Positions 1 through 8,335 are shown, numbered from the stretch's first letter. The stretch is 18,088 bases of DNA from Brumimicrobium sp965659845 (GCA_965659845.1 CBFHXS010000049.1:1-18088); one strand, 5' to 3'. Made by a program: numbers and translations. The notes: a model not told the origin generated them from the sequence alone.

Positions 1-1147
1 ATCCTCTTACACGTGTTAACCCATGCAATTCTCCACTTTGTTCGTAGCGATAAACCGTTCCAAATTCTGCATATCTCACAGGAAGTTCTCGATAGGAGTG
101 GGGTTTAGCTTTGAATATTTCACAATGGTGAGGGCAATTCATCGGTTTCAATAAAAACTCTTCATTCTCATCAGGAGTATTGATTGGTTGGAAGGAGTCT
201 TCACCGTACTTAGCGTAGTGGCCAGATGTTACATACAACTCTTTATTACCAATATGAGGAGATATTACTTGATCATAGCCAGCCTCTTTTTGTACCTTTT
301 TTAAAAAGTTTTCAAGTCTTTCTCTTAACGCAGCTCCTTTTGGTAACCATAAAGGTAAGCCTTGTCCTACTTTTTGCGAGAATGTGAATAGTTCGAGTTC
401 CTTTCCTAGTTTTCTGTGGTCTCTTTGACGAGCCAATTCTAGCATTTCAAGATATTCGGTTAGCTCACTTTTCTTAGGGAAGGTAATACCGTATACGCGA
501 GTTAATTGCTTGTTTTTCTCATCACCTCTCCAATAAGCTCCAGCTATTGAAGTAAGTTTGATTGCTTTAATGTGTCCAGTATGTGGAATATGAGGTCCTC
601 GACATAAGTCAGTAAATTCACCTTGCGTGTAGAATGTAATTTCACCATCCTCTAAGTTTTCTAATAACTCAAGTTTATACGGGTCTTCTTTCTCCTTGTA
701 ATAAGCAATAGCCTCATTTTTGGCCATTTCTTTTCTAATGTACTCATTTTTTTCCTTGGCAAGTTCCTTCATTTTTTGCTCTACCTTCTGAAGATCATTT
801 TCAGTAAAAGTGTAATCCATGAAGTCTACGTCATAATAAAAACCATGCTTAATAGGTGGGCCAATAGCTAATTTAATTCCTGGGAAGTAAAACTCTAAAG
901 CTTCAGCTAATAGGTGAGCAGAGGAGTGCCACATAGTGGACTTTCCGTCATTATCTTTCCAGGTAAGCAGTTTAAGTGTGCTATCACTGTTGATTGGGCG
1001 TGTGCTATCAATAACTTCACCATTCACTTCCGCGGCTAACACATTACGTGCTAAACCTTCACTGATACTCTTTGCAACATCTAGTGCAGTTGTACCTTTC
1101 TCCACTTCCTTTATAGTCCCGTCAGGTAATGTAATGTTGACCATCAT
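1..1147 (-). CDS. thrS: Threonyl-tRNA synthetase, N-terminal 382 residues (3' end outside window)
   Basis: Cytoplasmic class II aminoacyl-tRNA synthetase that charges tRNA-Thr. The gene enters from the left edge, so about 260 C-terminal residues (rest of the catalytic core and the anticodon-binding domain) are missing from a usual length near 640. Visible in order: an N-terminal TGS domain (about 1-62); the editing domain with HSSAH (His74, His78) and the TDLCRGPH motif (Cys182, His186), equivalent to the E. coli editing residues; then the catalytic core with NCPHHC, whose Cys338 is the expected first zinc ligand, and class II motif 2 ending in LHGLTRVRG at the edge. Two ATG codons stand in tandem; I take the first (1145-1147), though 1142-1144 is equally possible. 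A -7 box lies 20 bp upstream. In many bacteria infC-rpmI-rplT follow thrS; that would be off the left edge and cannot be seen. Confidence 0.97.
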   Translation of the reverse strand, partial: MMVNITLPDGTIKEVEKGTTALDVAKSISEGLARNVLAAEVNGEVIDSTRPINSDSTLKLLTWKDNDGKSTMWHSSAHLLAEALEFYFPGIKLAIGPPIKHGFYYDVDFMDYTFTENDLQKVEQKMKELAKEKNEYIRKEMAKNEAIAYYKEKEDPYKLELLENLEDGEITFYTQGEFTDLCRGPHIPHTGHIKAIKLTSIAGAYWRGDEKNKQLTRVYGITFPKKSELTEYLEMLELARQRDHRKLGKELELFTFSQKVGQGLPLWLPKGAALRERLENFLKKVQKEAGYDQVISPHIGNKELYVTSGHYAKYGEDSFQPINTPDENEEFLLKPMNCPHHCEIFKAKPHSYRELPVRYAEFGTVYRYEQSGELHGLTRVRG

Positions 1148-1167
1148 ATTTAATCCAAAATTTTGAA

Positions 1168-1175
1168 CAAAAATA
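1168..1175 (-). promoter_or_regulatory. Candidate -7 box upstream of thrS
   Basis: The minus strand reads TATTTTTG, matching the Bacteroidota -7 consensus TAnnTTTG, 20 bp before the thrS start. This would give a leader of about 17 nt. No TTG at the -33 position is seen with the usual 17-23 bp spacing, so this is half a promoter only. Confidence 0.4.
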
Positions 1176-1224
1176 CGAGAATCATTTGAAAAAAGAACGC
1201 TTATAAGCTGCAAATAAATATCCC

Positions 1225-1701
1225 TTAATATCCTAGTACAAGAACAATAGCTCCTCTGTCAGATCTGCTTTTTTTAATTACAAAATCAATGAAGACACTT
1301 TTTAATAACTCGGGAGATTTTCCATAAAACGCAAGCCTTCTTCTCAGCTCTTCCATGTTAACAGTTTCTTCATTGCCACTTATGTTTTTGATTTCATATA
1401 GGAGTATTCTACCCTCACTTTCTGGGGGCCTATCATAAAACTCAATACTTACTTTGTCTTCAGCTGCTTTACCACTCAATAAGAAGAAATAATTATCCCT
1501 TAAAAAAACGGGTATTTGAATACCTTTGTAATATGTTTGATCACGGTATTTAAAGTAAGTAACCTTGCTGCCGTCATATTTTAGCGTGTCTAATTTATCT
1601 TTCAATGAGTGTTTTGAGCTATTGACAGTTGTTATGAAATCATCTTGACCGAAAGAGTGACAAGTCGAAAGAACCAAGAGTAAAAAAAACAATATTTTCA
1701 T
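1225..1701 (-). CDS. Unrecognised secreted protein, 158 aa
   Basis: I do not recognise the family. The N-terminus (MKILFFLLLVLSTCHSFGQ) is a typical signal peptide, probably cleaved before or after Gln19, so the mature protein of about 140 residues should be periplasmic or secreted. There is a Cys in the h-region, but it is not in a convincing lipobox. The mature part is charged, mixed alpha/beta in character, with no repeats, no membrane segment and no visible catalytic motif; it has a central beta-rich stretch (FFLLSGKAAEDKVSIEFYD) and a basic C-terminal helix region. The gene starts 4 bp after the stop of the lipoprotein gene at 1706-2560, so the two are almost certainly co-transcribed. 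It ends 77 bp before thrS, and that gap carries a -7 box for thrS. Confidence 0.85.
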   Translation of the reverse strand: MKILFFLLLVLSTCHSFGQDDFITTVNSSKHSLKDKLDTLKYDGSKVTYFKYRDQTYYKGIQIPVFLRDNYFFLLSGKAAEDKVSIEFYDRPPESEGRILLYEIKNISGNEETVNMEELRRRLAFYGKSPELLKSVFIDFVIKKSRSDRGAIVLVLGY

Positions 1702-1705
1702 AGGT

Positions 1706-2560
1706 CTATTGAGTAATTGTTGATCTTAAGTCGTCAAATGCTTTTTGAAGAACCGCTAAATCTTCATCTGTTAATAGAGGTACTGCTTTTCTATTTTTAA
1801 CCGCTTCGAAATCGTTATATTTAGCTTCAATGGATTGGATCTTTCCCAGAACGACATCAAGGTCCATATCTCTTTCCTTATATTCTTCTATTCCTTCAAT
1901 AGCATTTCTCGCTAGACTCATTTGGTCATTTACTGAAGCAACAAATCCATCTCTATCATCTTTGGGTATCTCGCGAGTTGCTAAATACATCCCCTCTGAC
2001 CATGCTCCAGCAAATTGAATACCCGCTAATAGTCTCATTTCATTACTTTCTAAATATTCTTGTGATTTTTCGTGAACATCAATTAGCAAATATTCCATCT
2101 TCTCTCGGTCAGCAATGTTTTTTTCAATACTATCCGCTAAAGACTCTTGAGTGAATATACTTCCCATTCCTATGCGATCAGCCATCTCTTTTACAGCATT
2201 AAAGTAGTTCATAGATGATTGAGGCTTCTCGTGGATTATAGAAAATACCAAGTCTGTAATATACACCCCGAAGTTTAATATTTTTTTTCCTTCGCTATTA
2301 TAGTTCTCGACGTTTTCAGGAGCGTTCATTCTTGTAACGTCATATTTGAGATTTACTTTTTCAAAAGAAGAAACCAATGCAAAAGGCTGAGGCAGCATGA
2401 AGTCATATTTCTCGGATGAAAAAACATCTGTAGTATCAACTTCTATTTTTGCTTTTTTAACTATTTCAGCATTATTATTCTTTTCGTCTGGTTCATTTGA
2501 ACAACTTGCAATTAGTACAGCAGAAACTATAGTTAAAGAGAGGGATCTTTTGGTCTTCAT
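1706..2560 (-). CDS. Unrecognised lipoprotein, 284 aa
   Basis: No family recognised. The N-terminus is a lipoprotein signal ending in the lipobox LIASC, with lipidation expected on Cys20. The residues just after it (SNEPDEKNN) are acidic and polar, loosely like the signals that send Bacteroidota lipoproteins to the cell surface; that reading is an inference. The mature protein looks largely alpha-helical with many charged residues and ends in a helical segment (about 240-280), suggesting a soluble helical bundle. Met and Ala are frequent in the middle section (around MRLLAGIQFAGAWSEGMYLA). The ATG at 2558-2560 directly precedes the signal peptide. It is the first gene of a pair with the secreted 158-aa protein 4 bp downstream, and is divergent from comEC across 112 bp. 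Confidence 0.87.
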   Translation of the reverse strand: MKTKRSLSLTIVSAVLIASCSNEPDEKNNNAEIVKKAKIEVDTTDVFSSEKYDFMLPQPFALVSSFEKVNLKYDVTRMNAPENVENYNSEGKKILNFGVYITDLVFSIIHEKPQSSMNYFNAVKEMADRIGMGSIFTQESLADSIEKNIADREKMEYLLIDVHEKSQEYLESNEMRLLAGIQFAGAWSEGMYLATREIPKDDRDGFVASVNDQMSLARNAIEGIEEYKERDMDLDVVLGKIQSIEAKYNDFEAVKNRKAVPLLTDEDLAVLQKAFDDLRSTITQ

Positions 2561-2594
2561 AGTAATTTATAGTTACGATAAAAGTAGTAAAATA

Positions 2595-2622
2595 ATTGTA
2601 TAGATTGCGTTCTAAATATTTG
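2595..2622 (+). promoter_or_regulatory. Weak candidate promoter for comEC
   Basis: ATTG (2595-2598) followed after 16 bp by AATATTTG (2615-2622) resembles the Bacteroidota TTTG/TAnnTTTG promoter with one mismatch in each box and spacing one base short of the usual range. It would give a leader of about 45 nt for comEC. A perfect 11-bp palindrome, CTGATTATCAG (2630-2640), lies just downstream of it. Confidence 0.25.
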
Positions 2623-2672
2623 TTATTTACTGATTATCAGAATTGAACAATATTTTTTTTATTTTTATAAAA

Positions 2673-4631
2673 ATGAACTTAAACTCCCATATTTTTAAAT
2701 TACTACTATCGTTTTGTTCAGGGATAATATTGATTTATTATTTTTCTGTTCATTGGGTAGTAATCTTTACGCTGTGGGCAACGTCGTTAATCACATTGCT
2801 TACACTTATTCATTTTGGTCGTCAATTGCTTCATTTCAGAAAATGGATTGGTATAAACATACTAATAGTCTTTTTTCTGTCGGGCTCATACAGTTATCAA
2901 TATAGTCTACCTTCTTCTCAGCGAAAGCACTTTAGTCATTATTTCTTGGAAGGCGATCACATTTTTGGTATTGTCCAAGACGCTAATCGCGACTCTGTAG
3001 GTTATAAAAAAGTAATTGTTGAAGTGAATGCTGTATACAGAGGTCATGAATACATCAATACTGTAGGCAGATTATTATGTTATGTCAAGTCTAAGGATGG
3101 CATTAGAGAGGGTGATATTTTAGAGGCCCGCCCTAAAATAAATCCTATAGTAAATAATAATAACCCTGGTGAATTTGATGCTGAAGGCTACTGGAAAACG
3201 AAGGGAATTGAGCATTTATGCTTTTTAAGAAGACATAATTTAAAGATTCATAACGGGGGTATCGACGAACCCTCTCTTTGGGTGACTCTTCGCGAAAAAT
3301 TCAAAAAGATTTTAGAACAATTCTTGTCTCCGGAAAACAAGCAAGTTGCACAAGCATTGGTGCTTGGAGATAAATCTGAGCTTTCTCAAGAAATAAGAAG
3401 GGAGTATGCCAATGCTGGTGCTATGCATGTTTTGGCCGTTTCTGGAATGCATGTTGGGATTTTACTTGCTTTTTTGCAATGGTTCTTTTATCGAATTAAA
3501 TGGATTCGTAAACGTGGATACTTTATTATTGCTGCATTATTGTTGCTATGGTGTTTTGCATTCTTAACAGGTTTGTCTGCTTCTGTTCTTCGCGCAACAA
3601 TAATGTTTACTGTACTATCTATTGGCCAGCTAAGAGGATACTCTTTTTTTAGTTTAAATGCTCTTTTTGTTGCAGCTTTTGCTATTCTTTTTATTGACCC
3701 TAAAGCACTTTTTAGTTTAGGATTTCAACTTTCTTTTCTTGCTATGCTAGGGATCGCTTTCTTTTTTAAGCTTTTTCGATCCTTGATTAATTCTAGAAGT
3801 AAGGTTGTAAATTATTTGTGGGATGGCACAGCTTTAGGTATGGCTGCTCAGGTAGGTACAATTCCCATAAGTCTTTATTATTTTCATCAATTCCCTAATT
3901 ATTTTATGCTAACCAACTTAGGGCTGATTGTTTTGGCTGGTGCTGCGATGGTTTCTGTAGTTGTTTTATTGTTATTGTTTTGGCTTCCTTTGGTGGGTAA
4001 TGCTTTAGCTTATATCGTTGATTTCATATTTACTGTTTTGAATGCTTTCATTAGTTGGATTAACGATTTGCCGGGAACCATAAGTAGAGGCTATTCCCCT
4101 TCATTGATATGGGTGATGTTAACCTACCTTTGTGTCATAGGGATCATTTATTTTTGGAATCGTAGGCGATTGATTGATTTTCGGTTGAGTTTGATGGGCC
4201 TATTTCTGTGCGGTGTTTTTCTTATTTATGGAAAGCTATCTAATTATTATACGAAACAGATGGTTGTTTTGAATAGCTCTGCAAAAGCTGTTCTTGTTAA
4301 AAAGCCAGGTGTTGTTTTTTGCTTTTATGAAAAGAATGAAATCGATCAAAAAAAACTTGAGTTTATGGTCGGCGATTACGCTAAAATAATGCAAGGTAAA
4401 ATTATATATACTCCTTTAAATGAGGGGCAAACCATTGATGTTGATGAGTATATTAAAATTGGAGTTACCAAGAACTTATGGAAGATAAATTACCACCAAT
4501 ATAAATTAGACTATTCTTGCTCATTTGAAGAGGGTGTAACGCGCAAAGATCCAGATGGGTTCGATTTAGAACTAAAAGTAAACACCAAGAAAAGTGCGCT
4601 CGTGCTTCGTCCTAGCGATAAACAATTTTAG
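2673..4631 (+). CDS. comEC: ComEC/Rec2-family competence protein, short form without metallo-beta-lactamase domain
   Basis: Polytopic inner-membrane protein expected to form the channel that brings single-stranded DNA into the cytoplasm during natural transformation. With the ATG at 2673 it is 652 aa; an in-frame TTG at 2643 would add 10 residues but is less likely. In order: two to three N-terminal membrane segments (about 5-75); a soluble OB-like/DUF4131 region (about 85-190) ending in the typical NPGEFDAEGYW; the Competence-domain signature (about 227-262) with ALVLGDKSEL and HVLAVSGMHVG; a long multi-helix membrane domain to about 545; and a soluble tail of about 105 residues. The C-terminal metallo-beta-lactamase domain found in Bacillus-type ComEC is absent, as is usual in Bacteroidota. 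Its 3' end overlaps the convergent gene by 20 bp. No other competence gene is in the window. Confidence 0.93.
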   Translation: MNLNSHIFKLLLSFCSGIILIYYFSVHWVVIFTLWATSLITLLTLIHFGRQLLHFRKWIGINILIVFFLSGSYSYQYSLPSSQRKHFSHYFLEGDHIFGIVQDANRDSVGYKKVIVEVNAVYRGHEYINTVGRLLCYVKSKDGIREGDILEARPKINPIVNNNNPGEFDAEGYWKTKGIEHLCFLRRHNLKIHNGGIDEPSLWVTLREKFKKILEQFLSPENKQVAQALVLGDKSELSQEIRREYANAGAMHVLAVSGMHVGILLAFLQWFFYRIKWIRKRGYFIIAALLLLWCFAFLTGLSASVLRATIMFTVLSIGQLRGYSFFSLNALFVAAFAILFIDPKALFSLGFQLSFLAMLGIAFFFKLFRSLINSRSKVVNYLWDGTALGMAAQVGTIPISLYYFHQFPNYFMLTNLGLIVLAGAAMVSVVVLLLLFWLPLVGNALAYIVDFIFTVLNAFISWINDLPGTISRGYSPSLIWVMLTYLCVIGIIYFWNRRRLIDFRLSLMGLFLCGVFLIYGKLSNYYTKQMVVLNSSAKAVLVKKPGVVFCFYEKNEIDQKKLEFMVGDYAKIMQGKIIYTPLNEGQTIDVDEYIKIGVTKNLWKINYHQYKLDYSCSFEEGVTRKDPDGFDLELKVNTKKSALVLRPSDKQF

Positions 4632-5139
4632 CATTTTCGTTATCACCAATTGAGCCAACAATTTTTGATTTTATAACATGATAGTTATCGTCTAAAATAA
4701 TCTTATGTTGGACATAGTTGAGAATCCCTGAATCAAGACGGATATTCGCCCAAAATGTGATAACATAATTAGTAACCTTCGGGTGAAAGTCGACATTATT
4801 CGATTCAGCTTCTTTTTTACGTTTTTTTAGGTCATCCATAGTGTTTGTGAACTCTTGTTCAGTTCCTTCATAACGCCCCATAGTATATTCTTTTCGAATC
4901 TCACTAATTCGACGATCTATACTTTTAACACGCATTGTGGCAATAAGATATTCATCTGTATAGTTAGCTCTGTACTTCTCAAATCTAGGTTCGTTATATT
5001 CTTTGAACGTACTATCTGCCCACATAAGGACCGCTTTTTCTACCTTGTTTTGATCGATATTTTTACGAACAGTACTAGATGTTATTTGAGCTATACTCGG
5101 TATCCAGATTAAAAGCAGTAATACAGTGGAAAGTTTCAT
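4612..5139 (-). CDS. Unrecognised secreted protein, 175 aa
   Basis: No family recognised. Signal peptide at residues 1-18 (MKLSTVLLLLIWIPSIAQ) with likely cleavage at SIA/Q, so periplasmic or secreted. The mature part has a charged helical middle (about 75-120, rich in Arg, Lys and Glu, with the basic run KKRKKEAE) and a C-terminal beta-rich half (about 125-175) with alternating hydrophobic residues. No catalytic motif or membrane segment is visible. It begins 4 bp after the stop of the lipoprotein gene at 5144-6088 and should be co-transcribed with it. Its 3' end overlaps the end of comEC on the opposite strand by 20 bp, and no terminator hairpin is visible there. Confidence 0.85.
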   Translation of the reverse strand: MKLSTVLLLLIWIPSIAQITSSTVRKNIDQNKVEKAVLMWADSTFKEYNEPRFEKYRANYTDEYLIATMRVKSIDRRISEIRKEYTMGRYEGTEQEFTNTMDDLKKRKKEAESNNVDFHPKVTNYVITFWANIRLDSGILNYVQHKIILDDNYHVIKSKIVGSIGDNENAKIVYR

Positions 5140-5143
5140 TCTT

Positions 5144-6088
5144 TTATTCTTTAATAGTATTTATTTGTTCTAATGCTAGCGTTGGTGTATAGGTAAAAAT
5201 ACTCTTTTTCTTTATTCTGTCGTTATTATCTTGCCACCTAATGTCGTATTCATAACCAACAATTTCATTATTATCCTCTAATGCAATTAAGGTACCAAAC
5301 TCGTTTATAGTTATATCATCGCCTAAAGGTTTAAGGTTTTGTATTGATTTGTATTTAATTAATTCATTGTATTCGACACTATTTAGTTTTTGAGCTAGAG
5401 TCATTGTCTCTAAGACCTGGGTCATAAAAGCAGAAATAAATGGGTTTTTAGCTAGTTCCTCTTCTTTTCGTTTAAAGTATCTGATGAACTTTCTCTCCGT
5501 ATTAGTTATATAAAGATCTCTTTTTGTGAGAAAGTGATATTCAAATAAATAATTGATATGCATTTTTTCATATTTCTTTGGGAAGCTGTAGGTATATAAA
5601 GTGTCCTCGGATAGCAAGCTGTCCAAATGGTCATACAGAAAAACAGAGTGGTATATTGTTAATGAATCTTTTACCTTTTTAGAGTAGATATGAACTATTT
5701 CGTATTTTACGAGATGAATTTCTTGTTGCGCTTGAGCTTTGTAGGATGGAATTTTTTCTTCAATTTGTGAGGCCTTTAAACCTCTAAGATCATTTCGTTC
5801 TAAAAAGTCTTCTTTTAAGGTGTATAATGAATCCAATTTTTTGAAAGATTCAGGTTTATATACCATTGTAGCTCCGTATGCTAAAGATTGATAAGTACTG
5901 TCTCCATAGCGAACGGATAACAATTTCTCGATGTTTTGTTTCCTTGAAGTATCTTTATCCTTGAAACGTTCAATAGGATCATGTGTAGCGATACAACTAC
6001 TCAAAACAAAATAACAAAGGGTAGAAATCAGTAATAGTTTCAAATACGAAATAAACAATGATTTTAATTTACTATGGTTTCTCGTCAT
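5144..6088 (-). CDS. Unrecognised lipoprotein, 314 aa
   Basis: No family recognised. The N-terminus is basic, followed by a long hydrophobic stretch ending in VLSSC, giving a lipobox with Cys32. The signal is longer than usual (32 residues), so a start a few codons downstream is possible, but no internal ATG exists before the Cys. The mature protein is helical and highly charged, rich in Lys, Glu, Tyr and Leu (for example RYFKRKEEELAKN near 205), and its C-terminal 60 residues look beta-rich with a YEYDIRWQD stretch. No catalytic motif is visible. It follows dnaN by 54 bp on the same strand, with no clear promoter in that gap, so it may be read from the dnaN transcript. A secreted 175-aa protein follows 4 bp downstream. 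Confidence 0.87.
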   Translation of the reverse strand: MTRNHSKLKSLFISYLKLLLISTLCYFVLSSCIATHDPIERFKDKDTSRKQNIEKLLSVRYGDSTYQSLAYGATMVYKPESFKKLDSLYTLKEDFLERNDLRGLKASQIEEKIPSYKAQAQQEIHLVKYEIVHIYSKKVKDSLTIYHSVFLYDHLDSLLSEDTLYTYSFPKKYEKMHINYLFEYHFLTKRDLYITNTERKFIRYFKRKEEELAKNPFISAFMTQVLETMTLAQKLNSVEYNELIKYKSIQNLKPLGDDITINEFGTLIALEDNNEIVGYEYDIRWQDNNDRIKKKSIFTYTPTLALEQINTIKE

Positions 6089-6142
6089 ACTGAGAATATA
6101 GCAAAAATCATTCAGATTATTTCCAAAGTGCGTTAAGAATGT

Positions 6143-7261
6143 TTACTTGTTCAACATTACTGGCATAACAAGCATAAGGATATCCTCGTCTTCATTTAAA
6201 TTCGATGCAGGAAGAATTAATCCAGCTCTGTTTGGCTGACTCATCATGATCTTTATTTCTTCAGATGTTATGTTATTTAGCATTTCTAAAATGAAACGAG
6301 AATTAAATCCGATCTCCATGTCTTCGCCTTCATAACTGCATGTAAGTCGCTCGTTTGCTTCATTTGAAAAATCAAGGTCTTCCGCAGATATAGAAAGTTC
6401 AGAACCCGTAATTTTCAGCTGAACCTGATGGGTAGTTTTATTAGCGAAAATAGAAACTCGTTTGATAGAGCTCAACAATGATTCACGGTCTACAGTAAGT
6501 ACATTTGGGTTCTCCTGAGGTATTACAGCTTCATAGTTCGGGTACTTTCCATCGATTAGACGACATGTTAATGTAGTTTCGTTGAACGTGAAAACTGCAT
6601 TAGATTCGTTATAAGTAATTTTTACATCTTCTTCACCTTTTAAATTATTTTTAAGCATGTTTAATGCTTTCTTAGGAAGAATGAAAGAAGAATTTCCTGC
6701 ACCTTTAGAGTCAGAACGAGTATACCTAACTAATTTGTGTGCATCCGTAGCCACAAAGGTCATGTTTTCTGGAGTGAATTGACAGAATACACCGCTCATA
6801 ACCGGTCTTAAATCATCAGTTCCTGTAGCAAAAAGAGTTTTATTAATTGCTTCAGAAATTATGTCACCAGCGATTGTCGTATTGTCCGTATCTTTTAAGT
6901 CAGGCGACTTTGGGAAGTCATCTCCGTTATATCCAACCATTTTAGACTTACCATTGGTATAGCTAATCTCAATGCTGAAGTTGTCTAAGTTTACTGTAAA
7001 TGTTAAGGGTTGATCTGGAAGATTTTTAAGAATGTCTAGTAAAAGTTTAGCGGGCATGCATACTTTACCGGCATCTTTAGCTTCAACATCGAAGGATGTT
7101 CGCATTGTAGTCTCTAAATCTGAAGCAGAAACGGTTAAAGAACCATCACCTATTTCAAACAGGAAGTTATCCAAAATTGGAAGCGTATTACTAGTTGTTA
7201 ACACTCCGCTGATCGTTTGGAGATGCTTCAAAAGACTGGAACTTGAGACTACGAAATTCAT
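6143..7261 (-). CDS. dnaN: DNA polymerase III beta subunit (sliding clamp)
   Basis: Ring-forming dimer that encircles DNA and tethers the replicative polymerase and other clamp-binding proteins. The 372-aa length is typical. The N-terminus MNFVVSSSSLLKHLQTISGVL and the following NTLPILDNFLFEI are characteristic of the first of three clamp folds (about 1-120, 130-250 and 250-372). Other family stretches are ATDAHKLVRY (about 171-180), KYPNYEAVIPQ in the middle domain, and a C-terminus ending in VMPVMLNK, where the hydrophobic peptide-binding pocket is completed. It is not next to dnaA; placement downstream of gldG is a known Bacteroidota arrangement. A 71-bp gap with its own -7 box separates it from the DUF4340 gene, so it can probably be transcribed alone as well as by read-through from gldF-gldG. 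Confidence 0.98.
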   Translation of the reverse strand: MNFVVSSSSLLKHLQTISGVLTTSNTLPILDNFLFEIGDGSLTVSASDLETTMRTSFDVEAKDAGKVCMPAKLLLDILKNLPDQPLTFTVNLDNFSIEISYTNGKSKMVGYNGDDFPKSPDLKDTDNTTIAGDIISEAINKTLFATGTDDLRPVMSGVFCQFTPENMTFVATDAHKLVRYTRSDSKGAGNSSFILPKKALNMLKNNLKGEEDVKITYNESNAVFTFNETTLTCRLIDGKYPNYEAVIPQENPNVLTVDRESLLSSIKRVSIFANKTTHQVQLKITGSELSISAEDLDFSNEANERLTCSYEGEDMEIGFNSRFILEMLNNITSEEIKIMMSQPNRAGLILPASNLNEDEDILMLVMPVMLNK

Positions 7262-7274
7262 TTTTCTTCTACTT

Positions 7275-7303
7275 AAAATTTACAATCTACAAATATAAAT
7301 TTT
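7275..7303. repeat. AT-rich inverted repeat around the dnaN -7 box
   Basis: Perfect 8-bp arms AAAATTTA (7275-7282) and TAAATTTT (7296-7303) with a 13-bp spacer that contains most of the dnaN -7 box. The arms are pure A/T, so a chance origin is quite possible; an operator or a local melting feature are alternatives. Confidence 0.35.
7290..7297 (-). promoter_or_regulatory. Candidate -7 box of dnaN
   Basis: The minus strand reads TATATTTG, an exact match to TAnnTTTG, 28 bp before the dnaN ATG; the expected leader is about 25 nt. No TTG is found at the -33 position. It lies in the only sizeable gap within the gldF-to-dnaN series, which supports a separate dnaN promoter. Confidence 0.45.
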
Positions 7304-7332
7304 TAGCGTAAAAAAATTGAGTGAGTTTTTAA

Positions 7333-8334
7333 TTAGTTGTTAACAAAAACAGTCTGACCTTGAATTAGTGGTCCAACAGTGTAATACTGCATTCTTACCA
7401 ACTCTCCTCCTTCTCTTATGGCCCATAGGTAGTCTTGATCCCAAGCAACTGTATCTTTATCGGCATATTCGGGGTCAGGTCTCCTATACATATCCAAGGT
7501 ATACTTTTTACTTTTGCCCTCAATGTCCAACCTGTAATCAGGAGTTTTGGACTTAATGCTGTCTATTTGTTCTTTTGATAATGTGAAATTTGGTTGGTTA
7601 AAATGTATGTTCTCAAAACCGTTCAAATAGAAGAGTAGATTATCTTCATTGATATTTTTTAAAACTTGTCCTTGAGAGGTAACTTTATGATTTGTTCCGT
7701 TGACTTCAATATTGAAACTTTCGGAAGGATTAACATTGTTTTTTAACTCTATCTTTTCAAGTTCATTTCGTTTGAATGAGAATAGCTCAGTGCATGCAAA
7801 TCTTCTTTTATCAGCAAAGAAGCGAGGCTCTAATATGCCGTAGAACCCTTTCATCCCCATAATGACAGGATTGCTGCTCTTCAAATCAGGAGTTTCTAAA
7901 AGCATATGTGTTCCAGCATGATTTTGAGTAGAATGGCCAATATACCATGTTTTGCTCCATTCTTCATTCTGATGAATTTTAACCTTGATGTGTTTAGCCA
8001 TCATTAGGTTTTTCATGTTTTCCATAGCTCCTTCAGGAATATAGCCCTTGAGGGTAATCTTTTTCATAGTGCCAAGCATCATATGCACTATTTCTTGCTG
8101 TACACAGTTTCCTTCAGAATCAACCCACTTGTTCTCATCATTTCGCACAAGTGTAATGGACATGTTTTTATAGCTGTCGTAAATGTCAATTTGACTAACG
8201 GAAGCAGTATCTTGAACAGCAAAAGCGATTAAACTTGTGTCTGTTGCTTTAGCGCTTTCAGATAGTTCTAATGTCAGGAATGTCAAACCAACGATAGCCA
8301 CAATACCGATGATTAGTATCACTAATTTTTTCAT
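7333..8334 (-). CDS. DUF4340-family membrane-anchored protein, partner of GldG
   Basis: 333 aa, starting at the ATG at 8332-8334 (MKKLVILIIGIVAIVGL), which lies one base after the gldG stop; a longer reading from 8379 would overlap gldG and is not preferred. One N-terminal membrane segment (about 3-22) anchors a large periplasmic domain. Typical DUF4340 features are the FAVQDTASVSQIDIYD start (about 37-52), a segment on penultimate residue removal-like alpha/beta repeats, KTWYIGHSTQNHAGTHMLLE (about 144-163) and GFYGILEPRF. DUF4340 proteins commonly sit next to GldG-type ABC auxiliary proteins, and the one-base spacing here supports a shared complex. The biochemical role of the family is not established. 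dnaN follows after 71 bp. Confidence 0.85.
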   Translation of the reverse strand: MKKLVILIIGIVAIVGLTFLTLELSESAKATDTSLIAFAVQDTASVSQIDIYDSYKNMSITLVRNDENKWVDSEGNCVQQEIVHMMLGTMKKITLKGYIPEGAMENMKNLMMAKHIKVKIHQNEEWSKTWYIGHSTQNHAGTHMLLETPDLKSSNPVIMGMKGFYGILEPRFFADKRRFACTELFSFKRNELEKIELKNNVNPSESFNIEVNGTNHKVTSQGQVLKNINEDNLLFYLNGFENIHFNQPNFTLSKEQIDSIKSKTPDYRLDIEGKSKKYTLDMYRRPDPEYADKDTVAWDQDYLWAIREGGELVRMQYYTVGPLIQGQTVFVNN

Positions 8335-8335
8335 A

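Noticed and set aside
936..1166. Plus-strand open frame of 76 codons
   Set aside because: It is antisense to the conserved N-terminal domains of thrS, has no upstream signal and encodes a low-complexity hydrophobic/Ser-rich peptide.
4855..5112. Plus-strand open frame of 85 codons
   Set aside because: It is antisense to the secreted 175-aa protein, which has a convincing signal peptide and fits the 4-bp operon spacing.
7275..7303. AT-only inverted repeat as a transcription terminator after the DUF4340 gene
   Set aside because: The stem would be eight A/T pairs with a 13-base loop, too weak for an intrinsic terminator; kept only as a possible operator.
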